Assembly (NCBI GenBank): GCA_020881915.1
Contig: JAJFPB010000005.1
Span: 806,001 to 870,000 of the forward strand
DNA from: Paramyrothecium sp. XJ0827
Taxonomy: Eukaryota; Ascomycota; Sordariomycetes; Hypocreales; Stachybotryaceae
Direction of reading: 5' to 3'
Length of the DNA stretch: 64,000 nucleotides
The notes below the pieces were generated by a model, which saw nothing but the letters and a program-made list of their open reading frames with translations, did no database searches and had not been told where the DNA came from. Position numbers and translations under genes: made by a program. Below are positions 21,210 to 31,368 of the stretch, in pieces. Positions within the stretch are counted from its first letter, which is position 1. Every line of letters begins with the position of its first letter.

Positions 21210-23630
21210 ATGAAAGGTCCTCAAGCTTTGGCGGGCCTGTTGGCTTTGGCCCATGTCACCGCTGCCCAGACAGCTTGTCTGAGCCTCACCACGCTCTTCC
21301 CCTCATGTGCCGTATGTCTGCGTGCCAAGTAGTTGAACTAGGTCACTAACTTGCTGCAGTTCTCTTGCATTATCTCTGCGGGCTCCGCAGTTGGATGTAC
21401 TGACACAACTGATCCTGGTTGTAAGTGAACAATGGTCAATACCGTGTATTCTCCACTCGAAACTCACAACAAACCCAGGCCGATGCACTCCTGCTTCGTC
21501 ATCTGCCATTTCCCGGACCGCTCTCCCATGTGTCCTCGCAGCATGCGCCCCCGCCGACATTGTCGGCGCCATAAACGCCGGGCGCTCCGTCTGTGCCTGC
21601 GTGGCAACGGCAACCCCCGACCCAACACCGGAGCCAACCACATCTTCGGCCGAGCCCGAGTCGACTTCGTCAACAGTACAGCCTCCCGAGACCACGAGCG
21701 CCCCTCCTGAGCCGTCATCAATAGAGAGCTCTTCGCCCGTCACGTCCAACCCACCATCCACCACTGTATCTTCATCCACCGGCCCCATCACATCTTCTTC
21801 ATCCGGGCCCGTCCCTTCATGTGATGCTGTCTCACCGTGTCAAGCAAGTGCTGACGCTGTACCCGACTGCGCCGAGTCCTGCATTTTTTCTGCCGCCGTC
21901 ACTGCTGCTGGCTGCGACACCGAGGACTTCCAATGCCAATGCGCGTCAGCAGATGTGATTCAGGGGGCTGCCCAAGACTGCGTCATCAACGGCTGCGGCA
22001 TCGACACTGCCCTTCAGGTCATTAACTCTGTCAGCGCTCTCTGCGACTGCGTCGAGGCTAGCCCAACGACTCCTTGCAGCGTCAGCCAGACCAGCAAGCC
22101 ACCCGGCTCAACCAGCAAGCCCTCCAGCGAATCTTCGGAGTCATCTGACAAGCCGCCCTCGTCAGAACCAGACACTACAAGCTCAACGCCGCCCACCACA
22201 TGCGCTGCAGCCACAACGTCTGACTGCGGGCCTGTTGCTTCTACTGCTATTCCAGAGTGCGCTCAGGCTTGCTTCACCAGTGTAGCTCCGGAAGTAGGCT
22301 GCGACGTTGAGGATTTTGGCTGCCAATGCGAAAAAGAAGCCCAAGCTTCCCTGTCATCGCTGCTCGTGCCGTGTGTTGTAACTGCCTGTCCCGGCGCATC
22401 GCTCCCAGCAGTCATCACGGGTGCTTCCTCCGGTGAGTGACACGAAGGATCATTGAATAAGCTGGAACTAACTCTTCTATAGTTTGCGCCTGCGCGACTG
22501 CTCCACCCGCTGGCGGAGACTGCTCAAGCCCTGGGGGCAGTCAGTCCCAAACGAGTGCCAACCCTCCAACGAAGACTCCACCGTCTTCAGGATCTCATGG
22601 CGGCCCTACGTCGACCTGCAAGGAGGCTACGACAGCCGACTGCGGTCCAGTTGCCACATCTGCTGTGCCGGAATGCGCGCAGCGATGCTTCTCGTCTGCG
22701 GCCCCCAACGTTGGCTGCGATGTCAATGACTACGCTTGCCAGTGTGAATCCGAAGCGCGAGAGTCTCTTTCTCAGCTTCTCGTCCCCTGCGTTGCTACGG
22801 CCTGTGAGGCTGCTCAGCTGCCTGCAGTCATCACCGGCGCCAACTCAGTTTGTGCCTGCGCCAACGCCGCACCAACTGGAGGTTCCTGCTCCGGAGGCGG
22901 AGGCGGAGGGGGAGGCGGCGGCGGTGGTGGTGGTAGTGAGCCGACTTCAAGTCCGTCCGGTCCACCTCACGGCGGTGGCGGCGGCAGCGGTCCAGGAACC
23001 ACATGTGCGCCTGCTACCACGGCCGACTGTGGCCCTGTAGCCACATCCGCTGTCCCTGAGTGCGCTCAGGCTTGTTTCAGTTCTGCCGCTCCCAACGTCG
23101 GTTGTGATATTGACGACTATGCCTGCCAATGCGAGTCTGAGGCACGTGAGTCTCTGACCCGGCTCCTTGTCCCTTGTGTCGCCACGGCCTGCGAAGCCGC
23201 TCAGCTACCTGCTGTGATTACCGGCGCCAACTCGGTCTGCGCCTGCGCCACTGCTGCTCCAGGCGGTGGTGACTGTCCCGGCTCTGGAGGAGGCTCAGGA
23301 GGTGGTTCCGGAGGCGGTTCCGGTGGTGGTTCCGGAGGCGGCTCGGGCGGAGGATCCGGTGGAGGATCTGGTGGCGGCTCGGGTGGTGGTTCTGGTGGCG
23401 GTTCGAGTGGTGGCAACGGTGGTGGTTCCGGGGGAGGTTCGGGGGGAGGTTCTGGCGGAGGTTCTGGTGGAGGTTCCGGCGGCGGATCTGGTGGCGGCGG
23501 CGGCGGCAGTGGTGGAGGAGATCAGGGAGCACCACCCACCGGCCCTCCTCCTTCATCCGGATCTCATTTTGAGATGAGTGTTGTGGCTGCCGTATTCTGT
23601 TTCTTCTGGGCGGTTGCTGTGGCGCTGTAA
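21210..23630 (+). CDS. Penta-CFEM GPI-anchored surface protein
   Basis: Exons 21210-21311, 21360-21420, 21479-22432 and 22483-23630 give 754 residues. An N-terminal signal peptide (MKGPQALAGLLALAHVTAA) is followed by five CFEM domains. Each has the PxC-A-xxC start (PSCAFSC, PDCAESC, PECAQAC, PECAQRC, PECAQAC), the GC-x3/4-D-x2-CxC core with the haem-axial aspartate retained, and the later cysteines. Domains 1, 2 and 3 are separated by Ser/Thr/Pro linkers, and 4 and 5 by a 14-Gly tract. A (GGGS)n stalk and a C-terminal hydrophobic tail (SVVAAVFCFFWAVAVAL) typical of GPI signals follow. CFEM proteins extract haem or act in adhesion and virulence at the wall. Domains 4 and 5 are nearly identical, which points to recent internal duplication. 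The chosen start gives the signal peptide; the frame is open 30 codons upstream. Confidence 0.9.
23280..23520 (+). repeat. Coding minisatellite encoding (Gly-Gly-Gly-Ser)n
   Basis: Imperfect 12-bp units (GGnGGnGGnTCn) encode about ten GGGS units, a short interruption (SGGN), then about six more and a Gly run. Codon third positions vary between units, so the array is old enough to have diversified. In the protein it is a flexible stalk between the last CFEM and the GPI signal. It is likely length-polymorphic between strains. Confidence 0.9.
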
Positions 23631-24130
23631 AGCGTTGGGGCAAGGCTCATTGCACGTGTGTCGCACGGCTTTTCTTCTCGTCTTACCTGCAGTAACACAT
23701 CAGAGAATAATGTAACCTTGGCCACACTAATCTCAAAACTAGGAGAAGTCCGCTGAGTGAGCTGAATTGCTGGAGTTGTCCTCCTTGCACTATTCCGCAA
23801 GTCCGCAAGCATTCTGAAGCATGCTGGTGACTACCTTGTGCCATTTGTAAGCGGAGACGGACATGACTGTTCTCGTGCATATACGGTCAGACCGGGGATC
23901 TCAAATGACATAGAGCCATTCTTTCATTAATGCCCGGCTACCAATGAGCACAGCTTACACGCTCGCGAGGCTCTATGATAGCGGAGTTGGTGCGGATGTA
24001 GCCCGTGAAACTAAAGTATGCAATATTATAAATATGTACTTCGATATCCATGATAGTTGATACTCATCAGTAGATCACTCAAAAATTGTATACCCATACG
24101 TCTCATAACTGTGAAGAACCAGATCCCGAC
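23631..24130. other. Intergenic region
   Basis: 3' flank of the CFEM gene and promoter of the DUF1993 gene. No gene seen. Confidence 0.5.
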
Positions 24131-24717
24131 ATGGCCTCTAATCTCTATCAACAAACCATTCCAGGGTTTATCAAGTCCCTCAGAAACCTGTCCAATCTGC
24201 TGGGCAAGGCCGTCAAGTTCTCGGAAGAAAAGGGCTTGTCATCTGAAGAGATTCTCCAGTTCAAGCTGTTTGAGGCAGGCCAGGGGTGAGTGACAGTTTT
24301 AATGGGAAGGATGACTACAGGTCAAGCAATTTGACAAGAAATAGCATTCCGCACCATGTACAACTTTGTTCCAACGTTGCCAAATTGACGGCATTCCGAC
24401 TGAGCGGCACCGAGATGCCCATCTTCGAAGACAAGGAGACGACTTTTGAGGAATTGCTGGAGCGGATCGGACTGACCATCGAAGCACTCGAAAAGGTTCA
24501 CCCCAGCAGCATGGCAGGCCAGGAGCAACAGGAGCTGTCCGTGGAGACACAGAGGGGCGGCCGCTACATTTTCGACACATCGCAACGGTACGTGTCAGAG
24601 TATGCGATTCCTCATTTCCATTTTCATCTCACGTCCATATACTGCACGCTGCGCCACCTGAGTGTGCCGGTCGAGTTCATGGATTACTTTGCGGATGTGT
24701 TTGTGCCGGCTCCATGA
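24131..24717 (+). CDS. DUF1993-family protein
   Basis: Exons 24131-24285 and 24345-24717, with intron 24286-24344 (GTGAGT...AATAG, phase 2), give about 175 residues. An alternative acceptor at 24320 would add eight residues in frame. The N-terminus (LYQQTIPGFIKSLRNLSNLL) and the later GRYIFDTSQRYVSEYAIPHFHFHLTSIYCTLRH segment fit the DUF1993 family (about 165-170 residues). That family has a DinB-like four-helix fold with a conserved HFxFH stretch that could bind metal. Function is unknown; no signal peptide. It begins an accessory block of metabolic and regulatory genes reaching to 35 kb. Confidence 0.8.
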
Positions 24718-25005
24718 ATCCCACAGGGTTGAAGAGTTTAATGGTGCAGGATGGAGCACAGAAATAATCTTCGAGGGTTTTACGTTTTTATTGAATTGAA
24801 TTCCATTTCGACTCATGGTCATACCAAATTTGAGGTGAACCGAAACCCGAGTTGTGGTTATGTGCCGAGCGCGGACAGTGCGAGTATGGCGACGGACTTT
24901 TCCCGACACAAGCTGCAAAACGCTCACTGTGACAACTCGATGTAAATATTTTCCATTCAGCCAGCGCAACTCAACAATCCCGAGGAGACGCCCATTCCAC
25001 CCAAA

Positions 25006-25503
25006 ATGACCTTCCTCGCCAACCAGCCGGACGATGTGTCTGAGCGTACCGCCCACATCCAGGCCGTGGCCGACCGCCTGCTCGGCGCCAGCCAGATCTA
25101 CGGCATCTTCCTCTCCACCATCACCTTCGCCCGCGTGACCCGCGGCACCGTCGTCTCCCGCCTCGTCCTCGAGCCCAAGCACATGAACAGCAAGGGCGGC
25201 CTGCACGGCGCCGTCTCCGCCACCATCGTCGACTTCACCACGGGGCTGGCCATCGCCTCGTGGGACCTGCGCGAGGCCACAGGCGCCAGCGTCGACATGC
25301 ACCTGAGCTACCTCAGCACGGCCAAGGCCGGCGACACCGTCGAGGTCGAGGCCACGGCCGAGAGGGTCGGCGGCAGCCTGGCCGTCGTGACGATCCGCAT
25401 CTCAAAGGTCGAGGCCGACGGCTCGCTCACCCCCGTCACCCTCGGGCAGCACACTAAGTACGTGAAGGGCACGGCTAAACCAACGCCTCCTGCGCAGTCA
25501 TAA
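25006..25503 (+). CDS. Hotdog-fold acyl-CoA thioesterase (ACOT13/PaaI-like)
   Basis: Single exon, 165 residues. The central HMNSKGGLHGAVSATIVDFTTG stretch is the long hotdog helix with the GGxxH/GAxxATxxD pattern, in which the aspartate is the likely catalytic residue. The VDMHLSYLSTAKAGDTVEVEA strand pair and the late GQHTKYVKG strand complete the fold. Family members hydrolyse medium or long acyl-CoA or aryl-CoA thioesters as homotetramers. Its coding sequence is much more G+C-rich than its upstream neighbour. It ends 118 bp before the convergent SDR gene, so the two share a 3' region. In this block it could remove CoA from a pathway intermediate. Confidence 0.85.
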   Translation: MTFLANQPDDVSERTAHIQAVADRLLGASQIYGIFLSTITFARVTRGTVVSRLVLEPKHMNSKGGLHGAVSATIVDFTTGLAIASWDLREATGASVDMHLSYLSTAKAGDTVEVEATAERVGGSLAVVTIRISKVEADGSLTPVTLGQHTKYVKGTAKPTPPAQS

Positions 25504-25620
25504 TGCGTGCAGGCGTTCGAATTATGGCCCGAAAGACACTAGACTTCATGAATCATTGATAGAATGAGATACGGGTGCACTAGATGAGATAATAGACTGC
25601 GACGATTCTCCTCTTCACAA

Positions 25621-26427
25621 TCATGTACGCCCGGTTGAGCTCGTGATGCCTCCATCCACCACAATCTCTTGTCCGGTTATGTAACCCGCCTCGTCCGATA
25701 CCAGGAACAGCGCCGCATTCGCAACGTCCCAGGCATCGCCCATCCTGCCCATCGGCACCTGCGCGTTTCTCACCTTGCAAAACTCATCATAGCCTCCCGG
25801 CAGCGGGAACCTTTCCGACAGCTTCTTCGTGTATGGAGTCTCCATCAGCCCCGGCACGACTGTGTTGAGCCGGACACCTTTGCCAGCGTACATGACAGCC
25901 GTCGCCTTGACGAATTGCATGATGGCCGCCTTGGCCGTGTTGTACGCGATCTGCGGCTTGCCAATGTACCTCAGACCTGCGATGCTTGACACGCATACGA
26001 CGGCGCCGCGGCCTTGCTTGTCCATGATGGGCAGCACGTGGTGGCAGGCCAGGTAGACGCTCTTGAGGTTGATGTCCAATTGCGAGTCCCAAACGTTTTC
26101 GGCCATCTCTGCTGGTCCACCCGGTTGCGATTGGCCAACATTGGTCAATAAGATGTCGATGCGTCCATGCTTCGCCATGCATGCATCAACCAGAGCCTTG
26201 ACAGAGGCAGCGGATGTGGCGTCAGTCTGGATGACGGTACACTCCTGTCCGGTTTCTTCGATGGCCTGCTGTGTCCGCTCCGTCGAAGGGAGACTTCGGT
26301 TGCCGCCGAAAATGGTTGCGCCTTGTCTAGCAAATGCAACTGCGCATGCCGCCCCGATGCCCCAGCCCTCTTCGCCCGTCTGTCCAAGGCCTATCACGAG
26401 TGCGACCTTTCCATCTAGCCGAAGCAT
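25621..26427 (-). CDS. Short-chain dehydrogenase/reductase (SDR)
   Basis: Single exon, 268 residues. It is a classical SDR with changes. The cofactor loop reads GLGQTGEEGWGIG, an insertion relative to TGxxxGxG, and the usual NNAG is TNVG. The catalytic residues are present: Ser in VSSIAG and the YNTAK (YxxxK) pair. The C-terminus has PMGRMG, DVANAALFLVSDEAGYITGQEIVVDGG, which is typical of oxidoreductases acting on polyols, sugar acids or 3-oxoacyl substrates. It converges with the thioesterase and is likely cytosolic. The unusual Rossmann loop resembles that of some bacterial SDRs. Horizontal origin is possible but unproven. Confidence 0.85.
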   Translation of the reverse strand: MLRLDGKVALVIGLGQTGEEGWGIGAACAVAFARQGATIFGGNRSLPSTERTQQAIEETGQECTVIQTDATSAASVKALVDACMAKHGRIDILLTNVGQSQPGGPAEMAENVWDSQLDINLKSVYLACHHVLPIMDKQGRGAVVCVSSIAGLRYIGKPQIAYNTAKAAIMQFVKATAVMYAGKGVRLNTVVPGLMETPYTKKLSERFPLPGGYDEFCKVRNAQVPMGRMGDAWDVANAALFLVSDEAGYITGQEIVVDGGITSSTGRT

Positions 26428-27060
26428 TCTAGCTTTGATTGATTTCTGGCTTTGTTAGGTGTTGGTGGTTATTCAAGATCTCCGGAAGTGATGCGCATGT
26501 AGCTTTATTAATGCAGTTATTCGACTACTGCGTTGTATTGATGGTCTGTTGTGCTGATTCGGGGTTCCTCCGCTTTGTTGGACGGGGCTTTTCCGACTCC
26601 GGACCCTTTTAGTCACTGCACCACAGACCGTGGGATATCCGGGACTAAGCCTCACGGACTGATAACTTGCATGAACCTAAAGATCCCAGATATAGCCAGA
26701 ATAATTAGAAATACTACTGGTGAGTAGAAGAAGAAGTTACCTACGTACTAATTACGATTTATTATAAAGTAAAAGAAAGCCAAACGGCAACCATCAAGGC
26801 AGCGCTAGCTTATCTTCTGCTTTTTTCAAATACTTTAGAGTATATCTTGATTATACGTGCTTTTTAGATCGCCAGCTTGTACCCAGCGCCTCAGAAACGG
26901 CAAAAGAGAATAACGAAACAATAATGCCTACAGTATAACTGCCCTGTTGACATTTTCCTTGTGATGACCCGCAGTACGGTGATATAGCGAGACCAACCAA
27001 AGCCCAATCGCCATGCTAGTTATGTTGGCGGAGCTCACCACCCTTTACTTTACTAATAAT
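26428..27060. other. AT-rich intergenic island
   Basis: Between the two minus-strand SDR genes. The part from about 26690 to 26870 is rich in TA and AAT runs. The 26611-26657 segment resembles the 3' end of the regulator gene at 31.3 kb. It looks like decayed duplicated sequence. Confidence 0.5.
26611..26657. repeat. Short degenerate copy of the 31.32 kb regulator 3' end
   Basis: Aligned by eye to 31321-31368, the two share ACTGCACC, CAGACCG, GGGA, TCCGGGA and TAAGCCT in the same order. One or two bases of gap occur, and most mismatches are transitions (G/A, C/T). In the second copy the stretch contains the last codons and the stop of a Zn2Cys6 gene. Confidence 0.5.
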
Positions 27061-27969
27061 TTATTGGGCATCGAAACCACCGTCCACGCTGAGAATGGTG
27101 CCAGTTGCGTACTCGCTGTTCAAGAGGAAGCTGATGCCTTTGGCGATGTCAATGGGCGCTCCCATGCGCTCCATCGGAAACATTTGCGCGATCGATTCCT
27201 CCGAGTACGAGCCGTTGTCGATGGCGTATTGCAAAATGTCTGTCTTGATGGCCCCCGGTGCAATAGCGTTGATCCTCACGCCGTGGGTTCCGTAGTCGAC
27301 CGCGGCTGATTTTGTGAGTCCCACGACCTGGCACGCATGAGTATTGATAATCTAGCTTTGTATAAGGGGAAGCTCACCGCATGCTTCGTGGCTGAGTAGG
27401 TTCCCGATGCTGGGATGCCGTTGAGTCCTGCCATGGAAGCGAGGTTGACTATGCTTCCGGACTTCTGGGCAAGCATGTGCTTGAGCTATGATTATTAGCA
27501 CTCATCAGAATAACATGGACAGTGGTCTGACTTACTTGGTACTTCATACACCAAAAGACACCGAGAACGTTTACTCGTATCATTTTCTCAAACTCCTCGG
27601 ACTTGAGATCTGCGAATGGCGCCGCGTCGGTGGCAATTCCAGCATTGTTGACAGCACCGTCGATTCTGCCGTACATCTCCACGGTCTTCTCCACGGCTTG
27701 CCGCACGGAATCCTCGTCCGAGACATCGCATGACACGAAATGGGCGTGCCCACCGAGGGCTCTGATTTCTTCAACAACCTGCAATGTCGCGTCAGCAGTT
27801 GAGCACACCCCGGCGATGTGTCCGATCCATTCCCTACCTCTTCGCCGGCTGCTTGCTTCCGACCAGACACGACAACCTTCCACCCTTCCGCGGCGAGCAG
27901 TTTTGCAGTCTCCTTTCCTATGCCTGACGTGGCACCGGTGACGAGGGCGACTCGAGGTGAAGCAGACAT
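27061..27969 (-). CDS. Short-chain dehydrogenase/reductase (classical SDR)
   Basis: Exons 27838-27969, 27536-27778, 27378-27485 and 27061-27327 with three phase-0 introns (27779-27837, 27486-27535, 27328-27377) give 249 residues. All classical motifs are intact: TGATSGIG cofactor loop, NNAG, catalytic Ser in ASMAG, YSATK, and IAPGAIKTDI. The length is the family norm (about 250). The last residues (GTILSVDGGFDAQ) are a typical SDR end. The start codon is divergent from the Zn2Cys6 regulator at 28484 across a 514-bp CGG-rich spacer, which suggests co-regulation. Substrate unknown. A cyclopentanol or 2,5-dichloro-dienediol dehydrogenase-like assignment would be over-reading. Confidence 0.9.
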
Positions 27970-28483
27970 GGCTTTGATAGTGTTTTCTTTGGCGATGGAG
28001 AACAGTGGACGTGGTAGATTGAAGCTACAGATAATCCGTGCTGAGCACGACTTTACAACGAGGGAGCAAGCTACTATTTATGCATTTTCTGCACAGCTGA
28101 TCCATCTTGATATACTCAGGCATTCGATGATAATTAAAGCCGCCGTCCAAGCGAAATCTCCCGCGAGTCCATCGCATTCACGGCACTACGACGTTAACTC
28201 CGCGTCAATTGAGGCATCAGCTTCGTAACACAGCGGTCGTTAAAGCTAGTCCAGTTTTATGTCAGCCAATCCCATCATCAGCGGGGTGCGGGCGGGCGGG
28301 CGGTAGGCTTCGCGGGCGGACACGCGGCCGCTTAACGCCATACTAAAATGCGGCCGCCCGCTTCTGTCACAACCGCATCCTTTGCTCACCATCGAGAGAA
28401 CCTTCTACCTCAAGCTCCTCGCCCCCTAACTCGTTACTTAGGCTCCACCAGAAAGCCGATTCTGCGTCAGTCTTTCCCTCGGC
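27970..28483. promoter_or_regulatory. Divergent promoter (SDR / Zn2Cys6 regulator) with G-quadruplex motif
   Basis: The 514 bp between divergent start codons hold a perfect four-run G-quadruplex pattern at 28283-28300 (GGGG, GGG, GGG, GGG with loops TGC, C, C). They also hold inverted GCGGGCGG (28312-28319) / CCGCCCGC (28354-28361) arms and GCGGCCGC boxes. Repeated CGG triplets are the half-sites bound by Zn2Cys6 regulators, so autoregulation by the adjacent regulator is plausible. Binding itself is inference. Confidence 0.55.
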
Positions 28484-30369
28484 ATGTCCTCGGACGAAGC
28501 CCGTATCGCCGCCAACGCATGTGTAACATGTCGCGCCCAGAAGCGGAAGTGTTCCAAGCAGTTGCCCAGGTGTTCACTCTGCAGAAAGATCGATAGGAAC
28601 TGTGACTACAGCCCTCCGTGCAGCAAGGGCTCCCGGCGGCATATCCGGGACGACCGGACAAGCAGCGGAAGTAACCGCGCCTCTTCGAGCTCGCCTTCGG
28701 TGCTGCCGCCTCTCCGGCAAGTAGGTTTCTTGCCACGAAGCCCTGCCATCAACGAAGCGCCCGCAGAGTTCCCGGCGTCGTACTTCCTTGACTCGGAAGT
28801 ATTTCAGCAGAAAGCCCAAGGAATTGACAGGGTTCCTCTAGGCTTGCCGCAGGAGTTGACAGGCGCTGCCGCGGGTCAACAACAGATACGCTACGACGTA
28901 GATGTATATTTTGGCTCTGTTCAAGCATTTTTGCCAATCAGTACGTCATCCCTGGTAAAGCCCAATCCTAACAAGCGGGAGATAACATTTACGCGCCGTC
29001 TAGTCTCCAAGCGGCGGCTGTATCGAGAACTCTCTGGCCCTGAGAGCATCCTCAATGGAGACACGAGGGTGCTGCTGATGGCGATGCAGCTGCACACCCG
29101 GCCAATGAGTGACTCTGTACCAGCCCAATGGAGCCTCTACAGAAGCACCAAGGCCTGTCTCTCGTTTGCGGAAGCCAGTAACTCTTTCTCGGTTGGACTT
29201 GTCCAGGCCTGCCTGTTGGTTGCGCTGTATGAAGTGTCCAATGCGATATTTCCGGCAGCATACCTCACCGTAGGACACTGTGCTCGACTTGGTCTTGCCA
29301 TGGGACTTCACGGCAGGAAAAGAGCGCCAAAAATGCTGCCACCGCCAAGTGCGTCTAATCCGATGAACAGGCGGACTCTGCTAACTGAGATAGCCACTTC
29401 CAATGACTCAGAAGAGAGGCGAAGAATATGGTGGGCTATCGTTATCCTAGACAGGTAAGAACCATCCTCAATTTGGTTTTGGTCTTTGCTCACTTGCTAG
29501 ATACGTGAACATCGGGCTCGCGGACTGCACATTGGCCTGTGATGATATGCGGCCAGATGAGTATCTGCCTGTCGACGACAAGCGTTGGGATCAAGGGGTA
29601 TGTGAATTTCTACCAGTACTTCTACCCTAGGTCTAACACGTTCAGGAACTCACCATGGCCCAACCACTCGCAATTTCTGCCGATACAATAGCATGCGTCC
29701 CTCCGTTCGCAAGAACATGCCAAGCAACCAATCTGCTGTCTCGAGTCCTCCGCCACCGTAACGACGTCGAAGCCACCGCCGATTTTCGATACGAAGAGGC
29801 CGTCCAGCTCCACCTCACAGTCAAAGCACTCCTCTCCACAATCTTGAGAGAGTCCGACGACATGGTTGGTGAAACGAACGACATAACAGCGCAAGTGCCG
29901 CTCTTCACCGCTACAGCTTTGTGCCTCAGCACCCTGCTCACCTTGTACGACACGTATGCCTGTTCCGAGTCTGCCACGACCGACCAATTGAAAAGCGCAA
30001 AGTTCCTGGAGATGACCCGCATAGCCGTCGAGGGCATGAAGGAAACGGCCAACGCAGTCTACGACTTCTCCAAGACCATATTGGCGGCTGCGGACCTGGG
30101 CTCCATGTTGAAATTCAGCCCGCTCATGTGCGACTGCCTGTACCAAGCCGCTTCGACCTATCTCTGGTACAAGAATGAGACGAGCGGTGCAGAGTGCTTT
30201 CCTGAGATGAATAAGGTCCTGGAGGCCCTCGATATGCTCGGCACGCGGTGGAAGGTAGCAAGTCAGTATTATCTCAGTCTTGTTCAAAATGAACATGTTC
30301 CATTGCTGAACAGGAACTCTGACATCATCATCAGAGGAGTACATCAAGCTTCTTGAAATCAATGAGTAG
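28484..30369 (+). CDS. Zn(2)Cys(6) transcription factor (Fungal_trans type)
   Basis: Exons 28484-29454, 29501-29597, 29646-30261 and 30335-30369 (introns GTAAGA, GTATGT, GTCAGT donors) give 572 residues. The N-terminal zinc cluster has C13, C16, C23, C30, C33 and C40 (CVTCRAQKRKC...CSLCRKIDRNC). The middle homology region follows: LVQACLLVALYEVSN, AYLTVGHCARLGLAMGLH, and the RRRIWWAIVILDRYVNIGLAD signature of the PF04082 domain, then ACDDMRPDEYLPVDDKRWDQG. The last exon is short (11 codons) and rests on one splice choice. Divergent from an SDR gene. Likely a pathway-specific regulator of this block. Confidence 0.87.
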
Positions 30370-31333
30370 GAGGGGAGATGCTGTTGATGACATATAACGT
30401 TGCACAATGACCGCGAAGGTCCAAGAACGACACAGCGAAGTCAGAGTTCATCTAAACCTGTGGGGGGGTTTGCGCGTAGTCATCGAGATCTGCACTGGCT
30501 TCTATTCGTCGTTCCATTCGAAGCCGTCAATCTGCGGCACGGGCAGAGCATCTGCGCAGCGTCCTTCAAGTAGCGGCAACATTTAGTAATCTAGCGATGA
30601 GCATATCATTCTTAACCTTCTTTTCTTATTGTGTCAATCGTTCTACGCCGCCTCGCCTATGCAGCTTCTCGTGTATCAAGTCATCATACACGTTTAATAG
30701 AGAACACCTGATCGGAATCACTGTCGAGCGGCTTGCAACGAATTACGTCAAAACTCAAAGTTACAACATATAGCTTGCTGAAAACATAGGAAGCTCTTAG
30801 CTTATTATCTTCATACTTCCGATTCTTTTCCACCCAGATTACACCATAGCCAACCAACTGATGCTGGGGTAGTAGTACTGCATCTGCCTGACCGAGCTTG
30901 CCGAACCTTGTAAGGCCGCTTTCAAGAATGGAAGCTTTAGTAATAATGAAGAAATTATTAGAGTCCTAATTAACATCCTAAAATCCTACTTATTCTATAT
31001 CCCTATGCAATAGTAATACTACCCCTTAAGCCTATACCTTCTTAATTAGATATATAGTTTTTGGTTCTAGTGGATATAGTAATAAGTGATGCTTATAATC
31101 TACCTTGATTAATAGAATATAACCCCTTAGATTATATATTTTAATGAAGAGTAAGCCTTCCCCTAGGCCATTAGCTAGGGGACTATTGGCCGTAGTCTAC
31201 TCCGCATGTCGACCTCGCGCCATAAACAAACATATAGGTATAAGGAGCGTAGTATTCCCGGCCTCGTGCGGAAGCATTCAGCCAGCGCGCCCATGTGACG
31301 CGATGGCGTCCATGCTAATTAATCACTGCACCT
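30370..31333. other. AT-rich intergenic island, probably RIP-degraded repeat
   Basis: Between the convergent 3' ends of two regulator genes. The part 30940-31160 is dominated by A and T with many TA steps and no usable frame. This is the pattern expected when repeat-induced point mutation turns CpA into TpA. The first 500 bp (30370-30900) is ordinary flank. Confidence 0.5.
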
Positions 31334-31368
31334 TCAGACCGCGGGAAGGTCCGGGATTAAGCCTTGGA
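31321..31368. repeat. Copy 2 of a short degenerate repeat, overlapping a regulator stop
   Basis: Partner of 26611-26657. This copy covers the last codons and stop of the Zn2Cys6 gene and about a dozen downstream bases, so it is the likely original. Confidence 0.5.

Noticed and set aside
28261..28361. CpG-island or telomere-like interpretation of the GC-rich promoter stretch
   Set aside because: No telomere repeat (TTAGGG) and a single cluster only; better described as CGG boxes with a quadruplex motif.
29622..30407. Minus-strand frame of 261 codons under the Zn2Cys6 gene
   Set aside because: Antisense to a well supported exon with a recognisable domain; no features of its own.
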